A stretch of 17,197 bases of DNA. It comes from Tidjanibacter sp. (lineage in GTDB: Bacteria; Bacteroidota; Bacteroidia; Bacteroidales; Rikenellaceae). The DNA lies in assembly GCA_017630115.1 (NCBI GenBank), contig JAGBVY010000006.1, forward strand, positions 1 through 17,197. The letters run 5' to 3'. The translations under genes were made by a program, and so were the position numbers. The notes below the pieces were generated by a model. It saw only the letters and a list, made by a program, of their open reading frames with translations. It was not told the origin of the DNA and searched no databases. The stretch's first letter is position 1. Each line of letters starts with the position of its first letter. Shown piece by piece: positions 7,190 through 13,976 of the stretch.

Positions 7190-8899
7190 ATGAAAAAGAT
7201 ATTTTTGATTCTCAGTTTGGTAGCGATGGGTTTGTCCTCGTGTACGATAGAGGAGCATTTCCGTACCGACACGATGACCTCGGCACAGCTCAAAGAGGAC
7301 CCCTCTGCGGCTGTTTACACTACCGACGGTGTTTACTCGCTCTTCAAAGACGAGTTGCAGTATAAGAACACCTATGCAAGTGGTAATACCTATGTTCGCC
7401 ACTTCTTCCAGATGGCAGAGTATCGCGCCGACAACGTAGTTTTGTCGGGTATTACTTCCGACCCCTTCTCCTATGCGTTCACCTACGACGATAACTCTAC
7501 TATGAACAACAACCAGGGCTTCTGGTGGTTGGCATATAAGATTATCTACTCGGCCAACTCCAACATCGAGGCTCTCGATGAGAACGCTTCCGACGAGGCA
7601 TCGCATATGAAGGGCGAGAACTACTTTTTCAGGGCACTTGCTCACTTCAACCTTGTGAACATCTTTGCTAAACCTCTCTCGTGTGGCAAGGACAACCCCG
7701 GCGTTGTATTGCGTCTTTCGACCGACTGCTCGGTAACCGAGAGGGCTACCGTAGGTCAGGTTTACGAGCAGGTTGTAGCCGACCTCCAGGAGGCTGCTCG
7801 CCTGATGAAGGGCAAGAGCGCTCGTGGCGACAAGGGTTATGTATCCTATGAGGCAGCTATGGGTCTTCTCTCGCGCGTATATCTCTATTTGGAGGAGTAC
7901 GACAAGGTTATCGAGACTGTGAACACTATGCTCACTGGCAGCCCCAGCGACTATGGCAAAATCGCCTCGAAACTCGATTCGAACTACTCGACCCTCTTCA
8001 CCAACGCTCGTACTTCGGGCGAGGTGATCTGGTGTGTAGCTCACACTGCCACCGAGGATAAGGGTACCGGTAGCTTGGGTTCGATGTACTATTCGCCCAC
8101 TGGTACTGGTGGTGTTGGTTGGTGCGAGCACTACTACTCCGACACCCTCTTGGAGCTCTTCGAGCGCTATCCCGAGGACAAACGTCAGATTGCTCAGTAT
8201 GAGCTCTATGACACCACCAACGACGGTTTGGTTATGGTACACTGGCCCTTGGATGAGGGTGGTGCTTTCCGAAACAACGCAGTTGTTCGTGGCGTAACCC
8301 AGAACGCCGATGGCACTTGCAACTTCACCTATTCGGGCAAATCGTATGTTGCTACCCCCGAGGTTATCAACGGCTACACCGAGTACTTCATCACCTACGA
8401 GGGTGCAAAGACCAAAGTCTATGTACGTCCCAACGTTGGCCTGAAAGGTCTGCGTAACAACTACCCCATCTATATGCAGAAGAAATACTCCAATCAGGAT
8501 GGTCTTTCCAACCTTTCGTCGCCCATCATCCTCCGCTGGGGTGAGATTGTTCTCAACCGTGCTGAGGCTCGTCTGAAAGCTGGCGATGAGGCTGGTGCTT
8601 TGGCCGACGTGAATGTTATCCGCACCCGCGCAGGCATCCCCGTATGGAACGATACCGACCACAGGTGGCAGGATCACGGCTACGCCAACTTGTTGGAGGT
8701 TGTGCTTGCTGAGCGTCGCTTGGAGTTGTGCTTCGAGGGTCACCGCGCATTTGACACTTGGAGGAACAAGATGTCGATGGACCGTCGCTTTGCAGGTCTT
8801 CACACTTGGGAGGTTGTGGAGTACACCGACAATCGTATTCCCTACCAGATTCCTCAGGATGAGTTGAATGTAAACGACATCGGTCAGAACCCCCGATAG
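7190..8899 (+). CDS. susD: SusD/RagB-family surface glycan-binding lipoprotein
   Basis: 569 residues from the ATG at 7190. This start gives the signal peptide MKKIFLILSLVAMGLSSC with lipidated Cys18. An in-frame ATG at 7133 overlaps the susC stop codon but would put 19 charged residues before the signal peptide. SusD hallmarks include FFQMAEYRADN near the N-terminus, the TPR-like helix ILRWGEIVLNRAEARLKAG, and the C-terminal LAERRLELCFEGHRAFDTW segment. It sits on the cell surface over the SusC barrel and captures the glycan. It lies 56 bases after susC. A strong hairpin follows the stop codon (8925-8949). Confidence 0.95.
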   Translation: MKKIFLILSLVAMGLSSCTIEEHFRTDTMTSAQLKEDPSAAVYTTDGVYSLFKDELQYKNTYASGNTYVRHFFQMAEYRADNVVLSGITSDPFSYAFTYDDNSTMNNNQGFWWLAYKIIYSANSNIEALDENASDEASHMKGENYFFRALAHFNLVNIFAKPLSCGKDNPGVVLRLSTDCSVTERATVGQVYEQVVADLQEAARLMKGKSARGDKGYVSYEAAMGLLSRVYLYLEEYDKVIETVNTMLTGSPSDYGKIASKLDSNYSTLFTNARTSGEVIWCVAHTATEDKGTGSLGSMYYSPTGTGGVGWCEHYYSDTLLELFERYPEDKRQIAQYELYDTTNDGLVMVHWPLDEGGAFRNNAVVRGVTQNADGTCNFTYSGKSYVATPEVINGYTEYFITYEGAKTKVYVRPNVGLKGLRNNYPIYMQKKYSNQDGLSNLSSPIILRWGEIVLNRAEARLKAGDEAGALADVNVIRTRAGIPVWNDTDHRWQDHGYANLLEVVLAERRLELCFEGHRAFDTWRNKMSMDRRFAGLHTWEVVEYTDNRIPYQIPQDELNVNDIGQNPR

Positions 8900-8924
8900 G
8901 AAAAGATTTGTGGTGCAAACATCT

Positions 8925-8949
8925 GGGGCGTGGGTAGCGCCTACGCCCC
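8925..8949 (+). promoter_or_regulatory. Strong intercistronic hairpin after susD
   Basis: GGGGCGT (8925-8931) pairs with ACGCCCC (8943-8949), and the stem continues inward with a G-U, two G-C and another U-G pair around a three-base loop. No T-run follows, so it is not a canonical terminator. It may protect the 3' end of the susCD message or attenuate transcription into the next gene (inference). Confidence 0.55.
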
Positions 8950-9028
8950 GTAGCACCCACCTTTACGAAACAAACAAAAACAAATAGAAAAAACCCTTTT
9001 ATTAACTATTTTTAATTAAACAAAAACT

Positions 9029-9748
9029 ATGAAAAAATTCTTTGCAATTGCAGCTATGGCTGCTATGCTTATCGCTTGCGGCGACAATGGTGACGACAAC
9101 AAAAAACCCGGCCCCGGTAATGAGCCCGAAGAGCCCCAGTTTGTAAGCGCAATTACTATCGACGGTCAGTTTGGTGACTGGGCTGCTCTCGACGCAAGCA
9201 AGGTTGTTGAGGCTACTCTGCCCGAGGGCGAGACCAAGTACGGCGACTTGAAGAAAGTTAAAATCTACGCTGACGACCTCTACATCTATGTTTACTACGA
9301 GTCGAACGAGCCCGATCCTGCAAGCGTTTACCACATCGACCTCTGCATCAACATCGACAACGATGAGATGACCGGTGGTTATGCAAACGTATGGAGCAAC
9401 GCTGGTGTTGACTACCTCATCGAGGGTGCTGTATTTAACGAGGGCGCTTTTGTTGAGTATGGTGGCGAGGCTTTCCCTTGGATCGGCGAGATCGGTGCTG
9501 AGGGTTGGAGCTGGGATACCGCAGCTGTAATCGCAGGTGCTTGCAAAGGTATGGGTACCGCTGCTGGCTACGAGATTCAGGTAACCCGCGATATGCTTCC
9601 CTTGGACTTCGGCGCAAGCTTCACTATGGGTGTAGGTTTGTCGAAAGACTGGGGTCGTTCCGGTCTGCTTCCTTGCAACGTTATCTCGGAGGAGGATCCC
9701 AACGGTTTGGCTCCCCAGTTCAACGTTACTATCAACTATGCTGAGTAA
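9029..9748 (+). CDS. Lipoprotein with CBM9/DOMON-like IDGxFxDW domain (copy 1)
   Basis: 239 residues. Signal peptide MKKFFAIAAMAAMLIAC with lipidated Cys17, then a low-complexity surface linker rich in D, N, K, P, G and E (18-37). One beta-rich domain begins with TIDGQFGDW (D45-W51), followed by VKIYADDLYIYVYYES and CINIDNDEMTGG. An IDG-x-x-DW start plus an aromatic 'ddlYiyv' strand is typical of CBM9-like/DOMON-like sugar-binding domains. A position right after susD is usual for surface glycan-binding proteins (SusE/SusF-type), so that role is proposed. It closely resembles the lipoprotein at 11510, sharing DWAALDASKV, the signal peptide and even the upstream leader, which indicates duplication. 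No catalytic motif is visible. Binding specificity is unknown. Confidence 0.72.
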   Translation: MKKFFAIAAMAAMLIACGDNGDDNKKPGPGNEPEEPQFVSAITIDGQFGDWAALDASKVVEATLPEGETKYGDLKKVKIYADDLYIYVYYESNEPDPASVYHIDLCINIDNDEMTGGYANVWSNAGVDYLIEGAVFNEGAFVEYGGEAFPWIGEIGAEGWSWDTAAVIAGACKGMGTAAGYEIQVTRDMLPLDFGASFTMGVGLSKDWGRSGLLPCNVISEEDPNGLAPQFNVTINYAE

Positions 9749-9966
9749 TTCCGATTGCTCCACATTAGTTTAGCAGAAACGAACAAAACCAAAACACTTT
9801 TTGCGGCAAACCGAGCGGGAAATGTGAATAATTAAAAAGGGTTTTTCTAACATCCTATCCTTTTGCTCGCAGAAGAAACTATCCATCGCGGGGGTGATAC
9901 CCCGCGGTGGAACAACAGTAAAATTTTTCAAAACACTAACAAACTTAAAACAGAAAAACAAACAAA
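9749..9966 (+). other. Intergenic leader before the mini-protein
   Basis: 218 bases without a gene, apart from the hairpin at 9883-9910. AAAAGGGTTTTT at 9835-9846 is the exact inverse of AAAAACCCTTTT at 8989-9000, on the other side of the preceding lipoprotein gene. The 3' end is the A-rich leader (9940-9966) usual for Bacteroidetes translation starts. No confident promoter was found. Confidence 0.5.
9883..9910 (+). promoter_or_regulatory. Strong hairpin upstream of the mini-protein
   Basis: An 11-bp stem, 9883-9893 with 9900-9910 (CCATCGCGGGG against CCCCGCGGTGG, one U-G pair), closes a six-base loop GTGATA. The downstream sequence AACAACAGTAAAA has no T-run, so this is a transcript-stability or attenuation element rather than a canonical terminator. 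It lies 56 bases before the start codon at 9967. Confidence 0.55.
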
Positions 9967-10098
9967 ATGAAAAAGAACACTTACGTTTCGCCCGCCATTG
10001 AGGTTGCCCAGATGGTAATCGAGCAGGGCATTGCCGCAAGTCCCGCCAATGGTACTGTGGAGGACATCTATCTGAACGAAGATGATGTAGTGTGGTAA
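9967..10098 (+). CDS. 43-residue Bacteroidales mini-protein
   Basis: The reading frame starts MKKNTYVSPAIEVAQMVIEQ, continues GIAASPANGTVEDIYLNEDD and ends VVW. It follows an A-rich leader (AAACAAACAAAATG) like those of the neighbouring genes. The layout K-K-x-x-Y-x-x-P-x-I-E-V, then a hydrophobic stretch ending in AAS, then an acidic tail with a terminal Trp, is one I recognise from many small uncharacterised proteins in Bacteroidales genomes, often beside fimbrillin-like lipoproteins. Here too it precedes such a gene by 36 bases. No signal peptide or lipobox is visible. Function unknown; a peptide precursor or secreted signal is possible but unsupported. Codon use and start context make it a real gene in my judgement. 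Confidence 0.72.
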   Translation: MKKNTYVSPAIEVAQMVIEQGIAASPANGTVEDIYLNEDDVVW

Positions 10099-10134
10099 AC
10101 CAAAGTCAAACAATTAGCAAAAAAGAAAACAACG

Positions 10135-11466
10135 ATGAAAAAGATTTTTTACATTTTCGCAAGTGCTATTGTTGCTTTGGGCGCAGTAGCTTGTCAGAAC
10201 GATATTGAGGAGGGTGTTAAACCCGAGCAGCAGGGCGAATCGGTTTCGATTTGCGTAACCATCGACGAGCCCACAAGGGTAGCTTTGGGCGACTTTGTGG
10301 AGGGCAAAGGCTACAAACTCTCCTTCGAGGAGGGCGACCAACTCTATGTAACTCCCACTTGGGATGGCACAGAGGGTTTCTATTTTACCTACACCAAAAC
10401 CGAAGGCGGAAACCACACTTTTACTTGTGACACAGAGGGTGTTGGCGCAATCCTCGGAACTAAACAGACTGTTTTCTTCTTGGGTTGCGATGGTGAGGAT
10501 ATAAACGGCAATGTTGTGGCAGTTAGCCCCGGTGGTTATCGTTGCAACACCAAAGCTGAGAGCATTAGGGGTATTGGTATGGTAGGCTCAACCGAAACTT
10601 TTGGTGAGGGTACTATCAAGCTGAAAGCTAATCCTGTTTTGAAATTCTCGGCCGACCTTCCTGTTACATTTACTTGCTCCTCGAAGCTGTTTTTCTACCA
10701 CACTGGTTGGTATTGGGGTAGCTTTACGGAGTACACCACCACTACTATTGGCGAAGATATTTACATTCCTCTCTATCAGCCTCTCTCGAATGTGACATTC
10801 AGTGCAAGCATCAATGGTAAGGTTGTCAAATCGAAAGATGGTATGACTTTCGAGGCTGGTAAGATTTACAACCTTGGTAAAATTGAGCCCGATAAAGATG
10901 TGGCCAATATCACTATCGACGGTGTATTTACCGACTGGGACGATGTGACAAACAACGTTGCTACTTGTGCAGATGACGCTACCTATAAAGCTATGAAAAC
11001 ACTTAAAGCATACGCTGACGCAGAAAATGTGTATGTCTATGTAGAGTTTGACACAGCTGCCGAGGTTAGGTTTGGCTTGTATATCGACCTCGACAATAAC
11101 GGTTCTACTGGTGAAACCGATTGGAAAATGAACAACAATATCGGCGCAGAGTTTGTTATGTCGGGTGGCTCGTACTACAACTTGTCGAATGCATATCCTT
11201 TCTATTGGGGTAGTTTGAAGATTTATGATGGCGCTAATTGGCAGAGTTGGTCGCAAACCGCAGTCAATGATGTGGTTACGTTCATTGCTCCCGTGGACAC
11301 CGATGGTGTATCCAAAGCCGAGCTTGCAATTTCCCGTACTTACCTTGGTACTATCCCAACTCCATATATTGGCGTAGGTGCTTGTATTTGGGGTATAAAC
11401 ACACCCGACGGTGTGCTTCCCAGCAGCGGATACCCACTCTCTATCCCTGTTCCCGCAGCTAACTAA
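10135..11466 (+). CDS. Two-part lipoprotein: fimbrillin-like N-terminal region plus CBM9/DOMON-like C-terminal domain
   Basis: 443 residues. Signal peptide MKKIFYIFASAIVALGAVAC with lipidated Cys20. Residues ~35-255 form a beta-rich region beginning ICVTIDEPTRVAL and FEEGDQLYVTPTWDG; the 'TRV-x-L ... F-x-x-GD-x-(L/I)-x-V' pattern resembles Bacteroidales fimbrillin (FimA/Mfa-like) lipoproteins. At about 258 a second domain starts with NITIDGVFTDWDD (D262), followed by LKAYADAENVYVYVEF and LYIDLDNNGSTGE. This is the same module as in the lipoproteins at 9029 and 11510, though more diverged. The gene uses more A/T-ending codons (GAA, AAA, ATT) than its neighbours, so its N-terminal half may have a separate origin. 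It is probably a surface glycan-binding protein or pilus-like adhesin. The domain split is clear; the fimbrillin assignment is tentative. Confidence 0.65.
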   Translation: MKKIFYIFASAIVALGAVACQNDIEEGVKPEQQGESVSICVTIDEPTRVALGDFVEGKGYKLSFEEGDQLYVTPTWDGTEGFYFTYTKTEGGNHTFTCDTEGVGAILGTKQTVFFLGCDGEDINGNVVAVSPGGYRCNTKAESIRGIGMVGSTETFGEGTIKLKANPVLKFSADLPVTFTCSSKLFFYHTGWYWGSFTEYTTTTIGEDIYIPLYQPLSNVTFSASINGKVVKSKDGMTFEAGKIYNLGKIEPDKDVANITIDGVFTDWDDVTNNVATCADDATYKAMKTLKAYADAENVYVYVEFDTAAEVRFGLYIDLDNNGSTGETDWKMNNNIGAEFVMSGGSYYNLSNAYPFYWGSLKIYDGANWQSWSQTAVNDVVTFIAPVDTDGVSKAELAISRTYLGTIPTPYIGVGACIWGINTPDGVLPSSGYPLSIPVPAAN

Positions 11467-11509
11467 TAGTACAATTGCCCTTTATTAACTACCTAATACA
11501 CAAAAAACT

Positions 11510-12304
11510 ATGATTAAAAAGATTATTGCGATTGCTGCCATTGCAGCTATGCTTATCGCTTGTGGCGACAAGGAGGATGACAACAAAAAACCCAACCCCA
11601 AACCCGACGTTGAGAACCAAGAGCCCGAAGAGGAGGAAGAGGAGTTTAAGGGTGCTGTGACCATTGATGGCGCTTTTGAGGACTGGGCTGCTCTGGATGC
11701 AAGCAAGGTGGCTGTGGCTACCCTGCCCACCGAGGGTACTATCAACTATCCCACACTGAAAACTATGAAGCTCCACGCCGACGAGCTCTACATCTACATC
11801 TACCTCGAATTTGACCCCCGTGGTCAGTATCTCGAGGAGCTCGGCAGCTACTCGGGCGTGCGTTACTTGGACCTCTTCATCGACCAAGACAACGACCCCG
11901 CAACCGGTCGCTACTACGCTTGGAGCAACTGCGCAGGCTTGATGTTGCAGGGCGCTTTCTATGGCGGTTCTTCGGCCTACAACCCCAGTGTTGATATCTA
12001 CACCGGCGCCGATATGATGCCCGAGTGGGCTTGGGAGGATCTTGGCCTCTTCGGTGTTGTGGCTGCTATCGAGCCCGTTGTTGAGAGCGAGGACAAAGCT
12101 ATCTTTGAGTGCTCGTTGCTCCGTCCCGCAATGGCTGTCGATATGGCCTCTACCGTTGGTATTGGCGCAATCGTCGAGACCGAGGACTGGTCGTCGATTG
12201 GTCAGCTACCCCAGTACTGCGCGGAGGATGTTGTAGGCGAGGGTGATGGTACCACCGAGAACCGTCCCGCTATGCTCTACATCGACCTTCCCGAGATGGA
12301 GTAA
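11510..12304 (+). CDS. Lipoprotein with CBM9/DOMON-like IDGxFxDW domain (copy 2)
   Basis: 264 residues. Signal peptide MIKKIIAIAAIAAMLIAC with lipidated Cys18, then a charged linker including DDNKKPNPKPD and a run of six Glu (40-45). A single beta-rich domain follows, starting TIDGAFEDWAALDASKV (D53-W59) and continuing MKLHADELYIYIYLEF and LFIDQDNDPATGR. It is a clear paralogue of the lipoprotein at 9029: same signal peptide core, same linker start, same domain start. Its C-terminal half carries insertions that differ, which suggests divergent ligand contacts. It lies 43 bases after the preceding lipoprotein and is followed 16 bases later by a strong terminator, so it is the last gene of the susCD transcript. 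Surface glycan binding is inferred. Confidence 0.72.
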   Translation: MIKKIIAIAAIAAMLIACGDKEDDNKKPNPKPDVENQEPEEEEEEFKGAVTIDGAFEDWAALDASKVAVATLPTEGTINYPTLKTMKLHADELYIYIYLEFDPRGQYLEELGSYSGVRYLDLFIDQDNDPATGRYYAWSNCAGLMLQGAFYGGSSAYNPSVDIYTGADMMPEWAWEDLGLFGVVAAIEPVVESEDKAIFECSLLRPAMAVDMASTVGIGAIVETEDWSSIGQLPQYCAEDVVGEGDGTTENRPAMLYIDLPEME

Positions 12305-12319
12305 GCTCCAATAAACTTT

Positions 12320-12367
12320 GAGTGCCCCCGAAAGGGGCGATAACCTCCGGGGGCACTCGTTTTTTTT
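12320..12367 (+). terminator. Rho-independent terminator closing the lipoprotein cluster
   Basis: An 11-bp GC-rich stem (12320-12330 with 12348-12358: GAGTGCCCCCG against CGGGGGCACTC) is followed by G and eight T (12360-12367). The loop contains GGGGC (12334-12338), which can also pair with the 5' arm around a CGAAA loop, giving a competing smaller hairpin. Confidence 0.93.
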
Positions 12368-12538
12368 ACATTCCACACTTTTCTGCCCACCCAACTTGGC
12401 TGAAAGCCCACCCCAACGGTGGCCTACACGAAAGAGGCGTACACCCAACTGCTTGGTTGCCCGCGCGAGCTTTGGGCGACCCACCAAACGAGAAACAAAT
12501 AGTACGAAACAAAATATATAACATAAAAAACTAAAACT
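12368..12538 (+). other. Leader/promoter region of the DUF4832 operon
   Basis: 171 bases between a strong terminator and the next gene, so a promoter is expected here. The first part is GC-rich with short stems (CCACC-CCAAC-GGTGG at 12408-12422; GGCT-GAA-AGCC at 12398-12408). The last ~50 bases are A-rich. A TTTG at 12471-12474 could be a -33 element, but no TAnnTTTG is correctly placed. Confidence 0.4.
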
Positions 12539-13939
12539 ATGAAATTTAGCGCATTTCTTTTGGCTGCATTTGCAACCTCGATGATGGTTGCTTGTGAGCA
12601 GACTCCCGATGAGGTAGGTCCCAACTACGACGGCCTCACTGAGGTAACCTACACCTCGCACGACAAACGTATTGTCAATCCCGAGCGTGGTTTCTACACC
12701 CAGAAGTCCTACCACTCGGTGGGCGATGGCTCTCTGAGCAAATCGGCAGTGTCGGCTGCGCGCACAGCAGGTCGTTCTCTGTTCCTGACGCTCTTCTACC
12801 TGACCGACTACATCGACTGCGACATCGAGCAGGCCTACTTGGACAATATGCAGGCTACCTTCAACAACCTCCGCGAGGGTGGCGGTAAGGCTATCGTGAG
12901 GTTTGCCTACAAAAACAACGAGTCCAATAGCAACAAACCTTGGGATGCAACTCAGGAGATGGTGGCTCGCCACATCGAGCAGGTAACCCCCATACTTATG
13001 AATAATGCCGACGTTATCTACACCGTTCAGGCTGGTTTTATTGGCGTTTGGGGTGAGTGGTACTACACCTCCAACTTCCACTATCCCATCAAGACCGACG
13101 AGCAGTATGCCGATCGTAGGAAGGTTGTCGATGCGCTCCTCAAAGCACTCCCCAAAGACCGTCAGGTGGAGCTCCGTACTCCCAACTTCAAGATGAGGAT
13201 GTATGGCGTTACCCTCGCCGATACCATCACCGTGGCAACCGCACACAACGGCAGCGACTTGGCTCGCTTGGCAGGTCACAACGACTGCTTCCTCGCCTCC
13301 ACCAGCGACACCGGTACTTTCGACGACAAGCGTGGCACCGGCGACTGGCTCTTCTGGGATGCTGAGACCCGCTATACCATTATGGGTGGCGAGACTTGCG
13401 GCACTGGCGCCAAACTCCACCACTGCGAGAATGCTATCCAGCGTATGGAGGAGCAGCATTGGAGCTATATGAACATCGGCTACCACCAGGATGTTATCAG
13501 CACTTGGCAGCAGGAAAAATGCTTCCCCGAGATTGAGAACCGCTTGGGCTACCGTCTGGCTCTGACCAACGCCTACTTCACTCCTAATGCTGTGGCTGGT
13601 GGTGACTATCGCGTTGTGCTCAACATTGCCAACAATGGTTTTGCGGCTCCTATGAACCCCCGTGGTTGCGAGCTCGTGTTGGTTGGTGGCTCGAAGGAGT
13701 ACACCTTCAAAATCAATACCGACCCCCGCTTCTGGTTTGAGAAGTGTGTGACCACCATCGACACCACAATCACCCTGCCCGCCGACTTGGCAGCAGGTGA
13801 GTATAAACTCTATCTCAACCTCCCCGATGGTTACGAGAGCTTGGCTGGCGATGCCAAATTCTCCATCCAGTTGGCCAACGACAACATCTTCGATGCTAAG
13901 AGTGGCTACAACCGCATCCACACCATTACCGTGGAGTAG
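12539..13939 (+). CDS. DUF4874/DUF4832 lipoprotein, candidate TIM-barrel glycosidase
   Basis: 466 residues. Signal peptide with lipobox MVAC (Cys19). The mature protein starts with the family hallmark NPERGFY (47-53), followed by alternating strand and helix segments as in a TIM barrel (SLFLTLFYL, AIVRFAYK, VIYTVQAGFIGVWGEWYY, RQVELRTPNF, YTIMGGETCG). A C-terminal beta-sandwich (about 335-466) includes YRVVLNIANNGFAAP and LVLVGGSKEY. Two acidic positions stand out: E173 in WGEW and E285 in GGET. Their order and spacing (~112 residues) resemble the acid/base on strand 4 and nucleophile on strand 7 of clan GH-A hydrolases. No activity is known to me for the family, so hydrolase function is inferred. 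It is the first gene of a four-gene operon and the best candidate for the locus's depolymerising enzyme. Confidence 0.8.
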   Translation: MKFSAFLLAAFATSMMVACEQTPDEVGPNYDGLTEVTYTSHDKRIVNPERGFYTQKSYHSVGDGSLSKSAVSAARTAGRSLFLTLFYLTDYIDCDIEQAYLDNMQATFNNLREGGGKAIVRFAYKNNESNSNKPWDATQEMVARHIEQVTPILMNNADVIYTVQAGFIGVWGEWYYTSNFHYPIKTDEQYADRRKVVDALLKALPKDRQVELRTPNFKMRMYGVTLADTITVATAHNGSDLARLAGHNDCFLASTSDTGTFDDKRGTGDWLFWDAETRYTIMGGETCGTGAKLHHCENAIQRMEEQHWSYMNIGYHQDVISTWQQEKCFPEIENRLGYRLALTNAYFTPNAVAGGDYRVVLNIANNGFAAPMNPRGCELVLVGGSKEYTFKINTDPRFWFEKCVTTIDTTITLPADLAAGEYKLYLNLPDGYESLAGDAKFSIQLANDNIFDAKSGYNRIHTITVE

Positions 13940-13976
13940 TTTGTAGAATGAGTTAAACTTTATGTTGTAAACGATT

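Noticed and set aside
7130..8956. Very long minus-strand open frame opposite susD, and similar ones opposite agaS, kbaZ-like, susC and DUF4832 genes
   Set aside because: They mirror well-supported + strand genes and arise because the codons used there rarely create stops on the opposite strand. Their translations resemble no known family.
12539..13939. Assigning the DUF4832 protein to GH114 or GH166 polygalactosaminidases because of agaS nearby
   Set aside because: NPERGFY and the overall motif order are those of DUF4874/DUF4832; I see no signature of GH114 or GH166.
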